Shown here piece by piece: positions 1-7,827 of a DNA stretch of 18,635 nt. Within the stretch, counting starts at the first letter, position 1; each line of letters starts with the position of its first letter. The stretch lies in the NCBI GenBank assembly GCA_001275005.1, contig JWZX01003245.1:1-18635 (forward strand), given 5' to 3'. Origin of the DNA: Chrysochromulina tobinii. Taxonomy: Eukaryota > Haptophyta > Prymnesiales > Chrysochromulinaceae. The position numbers and the translations under genes are program-made. The notes below the pieces were generated by a model. That model had not been told where the DNA came from and did not search any database. It was given only the letters and a program-made list of their open reading frames with translations.

Positions 1-208
1 TCGCCGGCATGGAGTCGGCCTCGCACATCTCCCGGAGCACTGCCAGCTCTGCCGCCGCAATCATCGGCACCGGGTAGACGCCATCTTCAGTTGGAGCGTC
101 GTCCATCATGTCTTTGAGCGTGCCAGCTCGCTGGGCCACCCGGCGCGTCCACTCGACAGCCTCACCCTCGCGCGCCCGCAAGCGCACGCGCTCCTGGCTG
201 TCAGTCAT
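1..208 (-). CDS. SKP1-like SCF adaptor, N-terminal part (C-terminus beyond left edge)
   Basis: The minus-strand frame opens with ATG at 208 (context AAAATGA, A at -3) and stays open for 69 codons to the window edge. The product has the SKP1 N-terminal POZ-like fold pattern: a short beta strand (VRLRAREGEAVEW), then RRVAQRAGTLKDMMDD, which matches the family's 'A.+S.T/LK.M+ED' helix, then YPVPMIAAAELAVLREMCE, which matches 'VPLPNV....L..V+.+C'. SKP1 links cullin-1 to F-box proteins in SCF ubiquitin ligases in cytosol and nucleus. The C-terminal F-box-binding helices lie outside the window, so it could be a divergent paralogue or elongin-C-like. A GT-rich/ACCGGT repeat module lies 140-360 bp upstream, and an F-box gene lies about 3.6 kb away on the same strand. 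Confidence 0.7.
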   Translation of the reverse strand, partial: MTDSQERVRLRAREGEAVEWTRRVAQRAGTLKDMMDDAPTEDGVYPVPMIAAAELAVLREMCEADSMPA

Positions 209-353
209 TTTGATAGCGGTCAGCGTAGGACCACCGCGCGAAGCTGAAGGCGTCGAAGCCGTCGCGGGTGGAGAGTGGATCTCCCGCTTGTGAAACTTGT
301 ACAAAACTTTGGAAATTCAGGTCAGTCGGAGATCGAACATGTAAAGTACTGTA

Positions 354-393
354 CCGGTAAAAAGACACCGGGGGGAGCCGGGACACACACGGG
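354..393 (-). repeat. Perfect 40-bp direct repeat, copy 1
   Basis: It is identical to 528-567 (174-bp period). On the minus strand, toward the SKP1-like gene, it reads CCGTGTGTGT, then CCCGGCTCCCCCCGG, a T-run, then ACCGG. On this copy the minus strand continues into TACCGGTACAGTA (359-347), which recurs with one change upstream of the DUF616 gene. It lies about 140 bp upstream of the SKP1-like ATG, so a promoter role is possible. Confidence 0.85.
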
Positions 394-527
394 ACACACG
401 GGACACGCGGACGCACAAAGGCACACAGTCCAATCTCACAACCAGCCAAACCCACCAACAACAACAAACACCCCGCACGTCAGCGCGACGACCGAAGCCG
501 CGGCCGACTCAACAGCCGCAAAAATCT

Positions 528-567
528 CCGGTAAAAAGACACCGGGGGGAGCCGGGACACACACGGG
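528..567 (-). repeat. Perfect 40-bp direct repeat, copy 2
   Basis: This second copy is identical to 354-393. On the plus strand it runs directly into an ACCGGTACC palindrome (569-576) and a C-rich tract. A shorter homologous block, in the same orientation relative to the gene it precedes, lies at 15219-15245. Confidence 0.85.
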
Positions 568-1090
568 CACCGGTACCCCCCCACCCCCCCCCTGAACGCT
601 GTGAACCATGGCGGCTGTAGAGTCGGCGAGCGGGCTATCCAGGTCCCCTGTCTGTGCTGTACTCCGCGCCGAACGTCGGCGTATCGGTTCACTGCTAAAG
701 CTAATTCACTTCCGGCTGATATAACCGAAACGAAATCAAAAATGCCCCTCTCAGCTCTCTTGAAACTCTTGTATTTTTTTGCTTCACACGTGTGCCTGGC
801 TCACACCGTTACCGGTAAGTAAAGGAACACTCCCCTACCCGAAACCAACGCCCATGGAAAACACACGAAAAAACAAAAAAAACTCCAAAAACTCTCGACC
901 TCGGCGTCTCGTTGCAGGGAAACACCTTCCCCCCCCAATTTTTTTTTAATAATTCGTCTCGCGATTCGGGCCGGCCCGAATCGCTGCAGGAACGACGTCC
1001 CGTTCGTTTCGGAAATCGGATTCTTCCTTTAAGTGTGGTGACAATCAAACAGATCAGCTTAAAGTAAACGAGAATCCCGATTGCAGTTTA

Positions 1091-2038
1091 TTACAGTCCA
1101 TCGTCACCTCCGATTCGACGATGCGCTCGCCCACCCATGTGCTGGCCACCCCCCTTGGTCCGCCCGCCCGCAGCGGCCGCTGCTATCTTTTGGCGAAGCA
1201 GGGTCAGCTTTCCGCCAACCAAATTGTCGAAGACCTCGGACTCGCGGAACAGGACGAAGAGCGGCAGCTCGCTCACGGAAAAGGAGGCGACCAGCTCAGG
1301 GCTCCGGTCCACGTCAACGGCGCAAAAGCTGGTCGTGCTCAGCTCCTTGATGAGCTTCTCGTACGGCGCCGCAAACTTGCGGCAGCCGCCACACCACCGC
1401 GCGCTGAACTCGACGACGACCACGCCGTTGCGTGCGTCGCCCGCCGCTCTCACGTGTGCCAATGCCGCTTCCAAGTCAGCACAAGTCATCACGGTCATCT
1501 GGCCGTTGAGTGTCGTCAGCTCGCGCGCGACGACTCTCGGTTTTCCCGGTGCTCGAGCGGAGGAGTCATCATCTGTGGCCCCGTGCGCGGTCTCGCCCTC
1601 GGCAGGGTCCTCACACGCTTTGTTGGCCGTGCGATGCTGCTTTCGACGTTCCTGACTACTAATGGGTGGTGGCACGTCATGACTGGCGCTGGATTGTCCA
1701 CTGACTTGCTTCGGAACCAACCTCCGGCGCACCTTGGTGGCCGAACCACCACGTAATTGAGTTGCGACGATCATCTCCTCTACGGCGTCCACGCCACTTT
1801 TGTAGATTGCCCGCAGACGCTCGTCGTCAATGCCGGCCGAAGCAAAGGCGTCGCGGTACTGCAAAATATCTAACTCAGCGATCAGCGACGCGACGCTGAG
1901 GCTAGAGTCTTTTGGGGTGGAGGTCTCCTCACCGCCTTGCATGTGAAGGTGGTGGAGCGGGCAGTATCGCCGCTGGCAGCTGCGGCGGCACCACAGGGCA
2001 GAAGTCCATTGGGGAAACCCCTCTTGCTCTTCATTCAT
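1091..2038 (-). CDS. SAM-domain / thioredoxin-domain fusion protein, active site WCGGC
   Basis: The product is about 315 aa from the ATG at 2038. Residues about 49-108 resemble a sterile alpha motif (SLIAELDILQYRDAF, GIDDERL, then the RGGSATKVRRRL helix). A low-complexity linker rich in S, D, R and P follows. Residues about 180-290 form a thioredoxin fold: VVVVEFSARWCGGCRKF with redox cysteines at about 215 and 219, beta strand FCAVDVDRSPEL, and cis-proline in SELPLFVLF at about 259. The active site is WCGGC rather than WCGPC, and a short basic tail follows. The family reduces disulfides; the SAM domain presumably tethers it to a partner. The start is uncertain: the frame is open to an ATG at 2188, whose extra residues look like a hydrophobic leader (LAALSLVWLFLSS), and a later ATG at 1942 still keeps the SAM domain. 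None of the three has a strong Kozak context. Stop TAA at 1091. Confidence 0.8.
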   Translation of the reverse strand: MNEEQEGFPQWTSALWCRRSCQRRYCPLHHLHMQGGEETSTPKDSSLSVASLIAELDILQYRDAFASAGIDDERLRAIYKSGVDAVEEMIVATQLRGGSATKVRRRLVPKQVSGQSSASHDVPPPISSQERRKQHRTANKACEDPAEGETAHGATDDDSSARAPGKPRVVARELTTLNGQMTVMTCADLEAALAHVRAAGDARNGVVVVEFSARWCGGCRKFAAPYEKLIKELSTTSFCAVDVDRSPELVASFSVSELPLFVLFRESEVFDNLVGGKLTLLRQKIAAAAAGGRTKGGGQHMGGRAHRRIGGDDGL

Positions 2039-2873
2039 GAATTCCGGGTATGATTTATGATTACACACAACCCGTAAGCAGCTCCGCTGTGAAAACAATA
2101 CAATACAAACAGGCCAGGCCCCACATGAGACACATGCAGACGGAGAACTGAGAAACAGCCATACAAGAGAAAGTGCGGCGAGACCCATTCACAACACACC
2201 AACACGCACAGACCAAACTCAAAGCGTGAAGGGCAACACCTCGCACACGTCACAGTCGCTTCATTATCATGCTCGCGACATGGAACGCGTGCCGCGCTCA
2301 CAGACACGGTTCAGAGTCGCCATACCCCGGGTCAACCCCGGGTCTGAGCGAACCCGCGTGCACAACCACCTCGCCTGGCTGGCGTGTGGACCGTGGCGGA
2401 CACACAAACACAACACATACGATCACGTCACCTGGCTGGCGAGTGAAGAGAGCGAGAGGGGCCACCTCCCCCCTCGGGCGGTCGGAAGCCATATTCACAG
2501 CCAATGTTTAGAACTCGACACCCGCAAGACACGCCATGACCCATGTTCACGGGGTCCCCCTCGAGATCGAAGTCCGAACGACCCGCAACAATCTCGACCG
2601 CGTCGACCCAACCCCATACGACCAAGATCGCAAGGATCACTGAGACACCCGGCACCCGCTCACGATCGAACAGGAACTGAGACACACAGTACGTCGCCTT
2701 CTCGCCTAACCCTAACTCTTCACGTCCCGCAATCATGGCAAGTACGGCATGCTCACCTGCGGCCCCCGAGACCGATTTGAAAGAGGCGGAGGCCAGGATC
2801 GCCTTTAGCTTGGCCTGCAGCTCCCCTATCATCGGCATGTACTTTCGTCCCGGAACGCTCCTCCCTCCTCCCT
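2039..2873. other. Gene-poor stretch between the SAM-thioredoxin and SPGLFW-repeat genes
   Basis: No convincing gene is seen. Both flanking genes are on the minus strand, so this holds the promoter/5' leader of the SAM-thioredoxin gene (possibly its coding extension to 2188) and the 3' flank of the SPGLFW gene. It contains a direct repeat CCCCGGGTC-AA-CCCCGGGTC around 2326-2345 and two CCTGGCTGGCG blocks about 58 bp apart (near 2375 and 2431). A telomere-like CTAACCCTAACTC lies near 2706. A minus-strand frame from 2838 (MPMIGELQAKLKAILASASF...) reads plausibly for about 70 residues but has no recognisable domain. Confidence 0.45.
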
Positions 2874-3242
2874 CTAATCCGACCAGAAGAGGCCCGGGCT
2901 TTTGCCGGCCAGGATTTCGTCCTTGACCCGAGCCCACTTGGATGCTTTCTGCACCGACTCGGGAATGACGCCGCTCAGGGTACGAACAGACGTTTTCTCC
3001 GTCGAGTTCTCGGCCAGAGACGATTTGGGAAACTCTTCTCCGCCCTTGGGCGGCATCGACCAGAAGATGCCCGGGCTCACACCTTTGAGGATTTGCTCCT
3101 TGAACATCTCCTCGCTGGATGCTCGCCGGGAGCTGTTCTCAGCAGTGAGACCCGTGGGCTCCTCCATGGTCCAGAAGAGGCCCGGGCTTTGGCCTGCAAG
3201 GATGTCCTCTTTCGACACTCGGCGCGCGTCCTGTCCTGACAT
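2874..3242 (-). CDS. Small protein with three SPG(L/I)FW repeats (unknown function)
   Basis: This is a complete 122-aa ORF, ATG at 3242 and TAG at 2874. It contains the same 16-residue element three times: KEDILAGQSPGLFWTM (11-26), KEQILKGVSPGIFWSM (48-63) and KDEILAGKSPGLFWSD (107-122). The last copy ends exactly at the C-terminus. The consensus is K(E/D)xIL(A/K)GxSPG(L/I)FW(S/T). The linkers also repeat an AENS(S/T) segment followed by Ser/Arg/Lys. There is no signal peptide, membrane segment or known catalytic motif. The repeats at regular spacing with aromatic SPG-FW cores suggest a linear docking motif bound by a multivalent partner; that is inference. I do not recognise the family. Confidence 0.75.
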   Translation of the reverse strand: MSGQDARRVSKEDILAGQSPGLFWTMEEPTGLTAENSSRRASSEEMFKEQILKGVSPGIFWSMPPKGGEEFPKSSLAENSTEKTSVRTLSGVIPESVQKASKWARVKDEILAGKSPGLFWSD

Positions 3243-3832
3243 GGGTGCGAAAGGATGGTCTGTGCGAACAGTGGGGACACGCGTATGAGTAAGAGAGCGA
3301 GAACGAGGGTACTCGGCGGTGCATGCGGAAGGCTGACGGGAAGTGTAGACGCGCCATCATGTCTCCCGTCTCGCACCTCTGGACGTGCACTCTGGATGGC
3401 GAATTCGCGGGGGACGGAGAGCGGGTCTGGGCGCCGACTGACGAAGCAAAACCTTCTTTTGACGAAGCAAAACTAAAATAATCACAAGATTGCTCTCTGT
3501 TTAGTTCATTGAGTGATGTTGACGGTTTTGACGAGACTCGCGCCTGATGACACGCAAAATAGTGCGACCTTGTCGAGATTCCTGCATCCTGGCTCGCACA
3601 CGGCTAACGCGTTTGCCGGATTCGCGCCAAACGAAGCGCCATTCAATTTTCAGTACACTTGATGCGGAGACCAGAGTGCGACTCAGGGAGGTGACAGGGC
3701 AAGAACCTTCCTGTGCTTGTCGTCACCTGTGTGATTCTGAATCCTGATGTTGTCGTCATCTCGTCAAGTCGCCGTCCTGAGCCTTCAGTGATCCTTGACC
3801 TTCGTTCGTCCTTGCTGTACAAACGATAGCCG
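3243..3832. other. Intergenic region, promoter side of the SPGLFW gene
   Basis: No gene is supported on either strand. It includes the 5' flank of the minus-strand SPGLFW gene and the 3' flank of the F-box gene. A 14-bp direct repeat TGACGAAGCAAAAC occurs at 3439-3452 and 3460-3473 (21-bp period), followed by an AT-richer stretch to about 3520. Confidence 0.5.
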
Positions 3833-4801
3833 TCATGACGACGACGAGCGCCCGCTCCCGAGATCGCGCAGCACCTTAAGCCACTCGCCACCTGTGTTCC
3901 GTACGCCCTGTGCCATCTCGAGCCACGAACCAGCACGCGCCTGCTGCGCAGCCATCGAACCCGTCGTCGCCGAGCGCGCGGCGGCCGCCGGCGGCTCCTC
4001 CGGCGGCAAACGCAGCAATTCGCCATCGGCGGGGTTGCGCACCTCGAGGCTGCGCATGTAGTGGAGCGCAAAGGGCGAATGAGGGATCTCGCGGAACGAG
4101 TCGGTCGCATCTGTCCCTCCAAAGAGCTCCAGCGAAGCGGCCATGCCTGGGTGCCGGTGCTTGAACTCGCTCACGTCGTACACCGCCTCCTCGATGACGA
4201 TCCAGCAGGTGCCGTCGATGCCGGCCGACGCCTTCGCGGCGGCGAGCGTGCGCCAATTCCTCGGGCCCGGTGTTGCAAGCGACACGTACAGGGTGCGCCA
4301 CGCCCGCGCGCTTGAGGCGGCGGCCAGCGGCAGGGCAAGCGCTCCGTCGGGTAGCGCCCAGCGCACCGGCTCGTAGCGCGACAAGACGAGACGGCGCCAC
4401 AGCTCCTCGCCCGAGAAGGCCACCAGCGCGCCGAGCTCGCGCGACACGAGCGGCAGCGTGCAGAGCGTCATCGCGTCCATGTGCCCGAGCATCATGAGCA
4501 GCACCTCGCTCGGCAGCTGCAGCAGCGCGAGGTTAGCGTCCGCGAGCGATGAGCCGCACGCAGCGCCCGTCAGCTGCTCCAGCGACGACGCTGGCGTGTA
4601 CGGCGTCGCGCTCTTCGCGGGTGCCACGGCTTCCGCCGTCGCTGCATGCGCTGCATCCCTCAGCAGCATCGCCCGCAGGGTCGAAGGCGCCGCCTGGTGG
4701 TTGGCGGCCGCCTCGCGCTGCAAAGCGTGGAAGTCCAGGTCATCATCGTCATCGTCGCGGTCAAAAGCCTCATCGCGGAGGAGATAACGCAGCACGAGCA
4801 T
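3833..4801 (-). CDS. F-box / cytochrome b5-like heme-binding domain fusion protein
   Basis: The product is 322 aa from ATG at 4801 to TGA at 3833; the ORF upstream of that ATG opens only with a GTG. After an acidic Asp-run near residues 15-21 and a variable segment, residues about 93-145 form an F-box (LLQLPSEVLLMMLGHMDAMT, LCTLPLVSREL, ELWRRLVLSRY). Residues about 190-255 form a cytochrome b5 fold: CWIVIEEAVYDVSEFKHRHPG, then ATDSFREIPHSPFALHYM. Both expected axial heme ligands are present, His about 217 in HPG and His about 241 in IPHS, although HPGG is altered to HPGM. F-box proteins give substrate specificity to SCF ubiquitin ligases through SKP1, and a SKP1-like gene lies at 1-208. The b5 domain could sense heme, redox state or a lipid, or serve as substrate-binding module. 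A Ser-rich tail ends the protein. Confidence 0.85.
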   Translation of the reverse strand: MLVLRYLLRDEAFDRDDDDDDLDFHALQREAAANHQAAPSTLRAMLLRDAAHAATAEAVAPAKSATPYTPASSLEQLTGAACGSSLADANLALLQLPSEVLLMMLGHMDAMTLCTLPLVSRELGALVAFSGEELWRRLVLSRYEPVRWALPDGALALPLAAASSARAWRTLYVSLATPGPRNWRTLAAAKASAGIDGTCWIVIEEAVYDVSEFKHRHPGMAASLELFGGTDATDSFREIPHSPFALHYMRSLEVRNPADGELLRLPPEEPPAAAARSATTGSMAAQQARAGSWLEMAQGVRNTGGEWLKVLRDLGSGRSSSS

Positions 4802-5045
4802 AAGGAGGCGGCGGCCCACCCGCACAGCGCACGAGGCAAGCTAAACGCAAGAGAGAGAGATGCACCAACTCCAGCTCCACGAAATCGCCCCTATGGAATC
4901 TTTGTGGAGCCGAGCGGGAATCTTCACAGGGGGCAAGACAGTGAAATTTCCTGTAAGGGTCACCGGGAAGTTTGCGGAATGATTCGCATGTCGATTGAAC
5001 GCGCGCGCGCGGCAACCGCACAGGGAGCTGTTTTTCCCCACCAGC
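4802..5045. promoter_or_regulatory. Divergent promoter region (F-box-b5 / EF-hand gene)
   Basis: This 244-bp gap separates two head-to-head ATGs (4801 minus, 5046 plus), so it must carry the start sites of both genes. I see no TATA box or clear motif beyond GA-rich (about 4850-4860) and CG-alternating (about 5000-5012) tracts. Confidence 0.5.
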
Positions 5046-5786
5046 ATGCCTATTGGAGCAATTGGACTGAGCATGAAGGAGCACACCAAACAGCAAGAGG
5101 CCCGCCATCGCAATGAAACCAAAACCATCCAATCAAGCGGCGCGCTGGCCGCAAGCATGCAGAGCCGCAAGCTCTCCCAGCTCACACAGACTGCATATGC
5201 ATCAATCGCCCGCAAGTTCCGCGATCAGTACGGCGAGGAAGCATTTCGTGTACTTGCAAAGTCGGCGTTCAAGGACGCCGACGTTAACGGAAGCGGCACC
5301 ATTGATACGGCGGAGCTGCGCACGATCCTGCAATCTTGCGGCATCACCATAGAGGACGACGAGACCGCTGCTGCGGTGCTCTCATTCTACGATGTCGATG
5401 CGAATGGGCACATTGATCAGACCGAGTGGCTAAAGATTGTGCAAGAGCTGCTGCAAGGCGACATCCATAACGGAAAAAGCAAGGCTCCGCTAACCTACGA
5501 TACAGGAGCAAAGGCGTCCCCGTACGAGCCGCTCAAGCCGACGCCGAGGACAGAGATGGAGTTCCTGCGAGCCCAAGTGGACGAGCTTCGCGAGGCCAAC
5601 GAGGAACAGGCGAAGACAATCGCGTCGCTTTCAAAGAAGCTGGCCGCGGCCAGTGACGCGTTCAAGAGCGTTGGGGAGCAGCATGAGGCCTACAAGAACA
5701 AGTTGGAGGAAGTGTCCAAGCGACTCGCAAGTATTGAACGTCGTCCTCCCTCGCCCGACCCGAACCAAAGGACGAAGAGCAAGTAG
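5046..5786 (+). CDS. EF-hand calcium-binding protein with C-terminal coiled coil
   Basis: The product is 246 aa from ATG at 5046 (A at -3); ATGs at 5073 and 5157 are alternatives, and the frame upstream opens only with TTG. There are two canonical EF-hand loops. DVNGSGTIDTAE (about 79-90) follows the helix FRVLAKSAFKDA. DVDANGHIDQTE (about 116-127) follows ETAAAVLSFY. All Ca2+-coordinating positions, including the final Glu, are present. A Pro-containing linker leads to a long heptad-type coiled coil (about 169-237: FLRAQVDELREANEEQ, KTIASLSKKLAAA, then KLEEVSKRLASIERR) and a short basic tail. This suggests a Ca2+-responsive scaffold, perhaps cytoskeletal or flagellar; the partner is unknown. 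Divergent from the F-box-b5 gene, convergent with the methyltransferase gene. Confidence 0.88.
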   Translation: MPIGAIGLSMKEHTKQQEARHRNETKTIQSSGALAASMQSRKLSQLTQTAYASIARKFRDQYGEEAFRVLAKSAFKDADVNGSGTIDTAELRTILQSCGITIEDDETAAAVLSFYDVDANGHIDQTEWLKIVQELLQGDIHNGKSKAPLTYDTGAKASPYEPLKPTPRTEMEFLRAQVDELREANEEQAKTIASLSKKLAAASDAFKSVGEQHEAYKNKLEEVSKRLASIERRPPSPDPNQRTKSK

Positions 5787-6202
5787 GAGCAGGAGCGGAG
5801 ATACAAGCTTGAGTGACCATCTCTCGGAAGGTCGGCGCTGTCGAAAGCAGATGCGGTTTCCGGAGGCATAGGCGCGGGCGTGTCGTGCGTGCACAGCCGA
5901 GCTGTACTGCCTCGAGCGCGCCCTGCGAAGCCGCCGCCGCGGCGCGCGGCTCGCGCCGGTACCGGCGGTACTCGACTGTTATCAGTGTATATCTTAGCCA
6001 AGCGTAGACCTCGAGCGCGACGAACCCGCACGCAACCGCGCGCGGATGCGACGGTCGATGCCCCCCGAGCGGCGACCCGGCGACCCCAACAGCCAACAGC
6101 CAACAGCCAACCGACGAAACCTGCGTGTGGCCACAAAACATACCGCGCACTCTTGAGTCTTGAACTCATATGATCCGCGAGCGAGACGCACCCTCTCGAG
6201 AG
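5787..6202. other. Convergent intergenic region with a 7-bp tandem repeat
   Basis: These are the 3' flanks of two converging genes. The only structure seen is a CCAACAG tandem (three units plus a partial) at 6086-6111 and a GGTACCGGCGGTAC stretch near 5957. No gene is supported. Confidence 0.5.
6086..6111. repeat. CCAACAG 7-bp tandem repeat, 3.7 units
   Basis: Three exact CCAACAG units and a final CCAAC lie about 115 bp downstream of the methyltransferase stop in the shared 3' flank. A simple tandem repeat; no function is implied. Confidence 0.9.
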
Positions 6203-7687
6203 TCACGGGCTCTGCAGGCTCCTTCTCCTCAGCTTGCATGCAAAGTGCGAGTCGGCCGGGTGGAGGTGCGTCCACGTGCGCACGCATGTGCGCGCACCGT
6301 GCTCGTCCTCCGCCGCAAAGGGCGCAAGCGGCCCGTCCTCCTCCACGGGGACGCGCTCAAACTCGTGCGGGTGCCGGCGCAGGAATGCGGCCACGCGCTC
6401 TGTCGTCTCAGCTCGCAAAGGCGAGCACACTGAGAAGGTGAGGGTGCCACCCGGGCGCACGCAGCACGCGCCCGCATCAAGCAGCCTATCCTGCAGAGCG
6501 CACAAGCCCGCTAGGCGCGAGGGATCGTCCACACGGTACCGGTGCTCGGGGTTGCGCCGGAGGGTGCCCATGCCACTGCACGGCGCGTCTACCACCACGC
6601 AGTCCGCCAGCCGGGGCCCTGCATGCATCGAGAGAAGCTCGCGAAGCACGGTCGCATTTGACGCATCCGCGGCCACCACGCGCACGCACGAGAGCCCGAG
6701 GCGTGCGCACGTCTCGCGCACGAGCGCCGCCTTCCGCTCGTGGAGCTCGACCGAGATGATCTCGCCTCGATCTCCCATGAGCTCGGCGAGATGCGCTGTC
6801 TTGCCGCCCGGTGCCGCGCAGAGGTCCAGCGTGATGCCGTCGGGTGGCGGCGCGGCAAGCCACGCGACGCACTGCGCGCCGATGTCCTGCACGCTGAAGG
6901 CGCCCTGGTAGAACCCGGGCAGCGCGGACACCTCGCCTGCGCCTGCCTCAACGATCAACGAGCCCTCGAGGGGCACCCCCTCGGCGATGGTCGCGCCGAC
7001 GGAGCGGAGCGACGCAGAGAGCTCGGTTGGGCTCGCACGCAGCCGATTGACGCGCAGGGTGAGGGGCGGCCGCTGCTGCGTCGCGAGCGCCCACGCCTCC
7101 ACCTCGTCCAACCTGTTTCCAAACGTCTCGAGAAGCTCGCGCAGTAGCCACTCGGGCGTGGTGGTTCGGATAGCAAGCGCGCTCAGCTCCGAGACGCTCG
7201 CGTTGGCCGTTGGTTGAGCAAGCGAGTCGCGCCGACGGGCCAGGGTGCGTAGCACGCCGTTAACGAAGCGGCGCTGCGCCTCCGGCTTGACGAGCGAGAC
7301 GGCCTCGTTGACAGCGGCATACTCGGGAGTTCGCAAGTGCATGAGCTCGTAGGCACCCACGCGCAGCGCAAGGGTCGTGGGCAAGGAAGCGCGCTCCAGA
7401 GATGTGAGCTGCGTGAGCGCAAAGTCGAGTGCGCGCCCGTGCCGTAGCACGCCGTAGACGATCTCAGCAGCGAGCGCCCGATCAGCTCCTGCAAGCGAAG
7501 ACTTGGAGAGTGCCGATGAGAGAGCCCTATCAGCGAATGCGTCGTCCTTGAAGCAACGCAACAGGACGCCGTGGGCGACTGAGCGACTCGAAGTGGCCGA
7601 AAGGCGCGGTGGAGGCGTGCGTGGAGTCAACTGCGGTCGGAGCAAGGCCCCCAACAAGACTGGCACGAGTGCTGCCATGAACATCAT
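6203..7687 (-). CDS. RsmB-type rRNA (cytosine-C5) methyltransferase, NusB + Nol1/Nop2/Sun domains
   Basis: The product is 494 aa from ATG at 7687 (A at -3); an ATG at 7678 is equally possible. A hydrophobic leader (MAALVPVLLGALL) followed by a Ser/Thr/Arg/Pro stretch could be a plastid or mitochondrial targeting sequence. Residues about 33-155 are a NusB-like RNA-binding domain (LAAEIVYGVLRH, EYAAVNEAVSL, RRFVNGVLRTLARR). The C-terminal Rossmann domain has SAM motif I LDLCAAPGGKTAHLA (about 287-301), DAPCSGMGTLRRNPEHR (about 367-383) and FSVCS with the catalytic Cys at about 421. The PCSG cysteine that releases product is also present. Bacterial RsmB methylates C967 of 16S rRNA, so a plastid or mitochondrial small-subunit rRNA is the likely substrate. 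Length and domain order match RsmB plus a leader. Confidence 0.92.
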   Translation of the reverse strand: MMFMAALVPVLLGALLRPQLTPRTPPPRLSATSSRSVAHGVLLRCFKDDAFADRALSSALSKSSLAGADRALAAEIVYGVLRHGRALDFALTQLTSLERASLPTTLALRVGAYELMHLRTPEYAAVNEAVSLVKPEAQRRFVNGVLRTLARRRDSLAQPTANASVSELSALAIRTTTPEWLLRELLETFGNRLDEVEAWALATQQRPPLTLRVNRLRASPTELSASLRSVGATIAEGVPLEGSLIVEAGAGEVSALPGFYQGAFSVQDIGAQCVAWLAAPPPDGITLDLCAAPGGKTAHLAELMGDRGEIISVELHERKAALVRETCARLGLSCVRVVAADASNATVLRELLSMHAGPRLADCVVVDAPCSGMGTLRRNPEHRYRVDDPSRLAGLCALQDRLLDAGACCVRPGGTLTFSVCSPLRAETTERVAAFLRRHPHEFERVPVEEDGPLAPFAAEDEHGARTCVRTWTHLHPADSHFACKLRRRSLQSP

Positions 7688-7827
7688 CGTAAATATCAAA
7701 ATAATATTTTGTCCCGACTGTTTTGTCCACTTCCATGAGCCGCTTGATCGAGCCTCAAACGCGAAGACTAGACCACAGAGTTTTCCTATCAATCGCTTTC
7801 TGACGAAACTCTCTGGTCGCGCTCACC
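7688..7827. promoter_or_regulatory. Compact bidirectional promoter (RsmB-like / Sec-GPx)
   Basis: Only 140 bp separate the two divergent ATGs (7687 minus, 7828 plus). The stretch is AT-richer than its surroundings (AATATCAAAATAATATTTTG at about 7691-7710), which fits a shared core promoter. The minus-strand reading frame of the methyltransferase remains open across it to about 7792 but without an ATG. Confidence 0.55.

Larger units (their letters stand above)
209..1090. other. Intergenic region between the SKP1-like and SAM-thioredoxin genes
   Basis: This 880-bp stretch has no well-supported gene. It holds the 5' flank of the SKP1-like gene, including two copies of a 40-bp repeat (354-393 and 528-567), a C-run at about 574-593, and an AT-richer part from about 700 to 1080 with A- and T-runs near 875 and 942. 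A short ORF at 742-822 encodes a signal-peptide-like leader directly followed by a GTAAGT donor-like site; I list it only as a possibility among the findings. The right end is the 3' flank of the minus-strand SAM-thioredoxin gene. Confidence 0.5.

Noticed and set aside
275-595. 106-aa plus-strand ORF over the repeats
   Set aside because: It has no ATG with good context for the repeat part and is a translation of the duplicated GT-rich/C-rich repeat.
2320-2370. tRNA-like T-arm (CGGGT-TCG...-ACCCG) on the minus strand
   Set aside because: The loop is 8 nt and no acceptor or anticodon arm can be drawn around it.
2706-2718. Telomere-like CTAACCCTAACTC
   Set aside because: Only two incomplete units inside a gene-dense region; not a telomere or clear interstitial array.
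2428-2838. Minus-strand ORF starting MPMIGELQAKLKAIL as a gene
   Set aside because: No domain, doubtful composition in its second half, and it lies in the 3' flank of the SPGLFW gene; I leave it as unproven.
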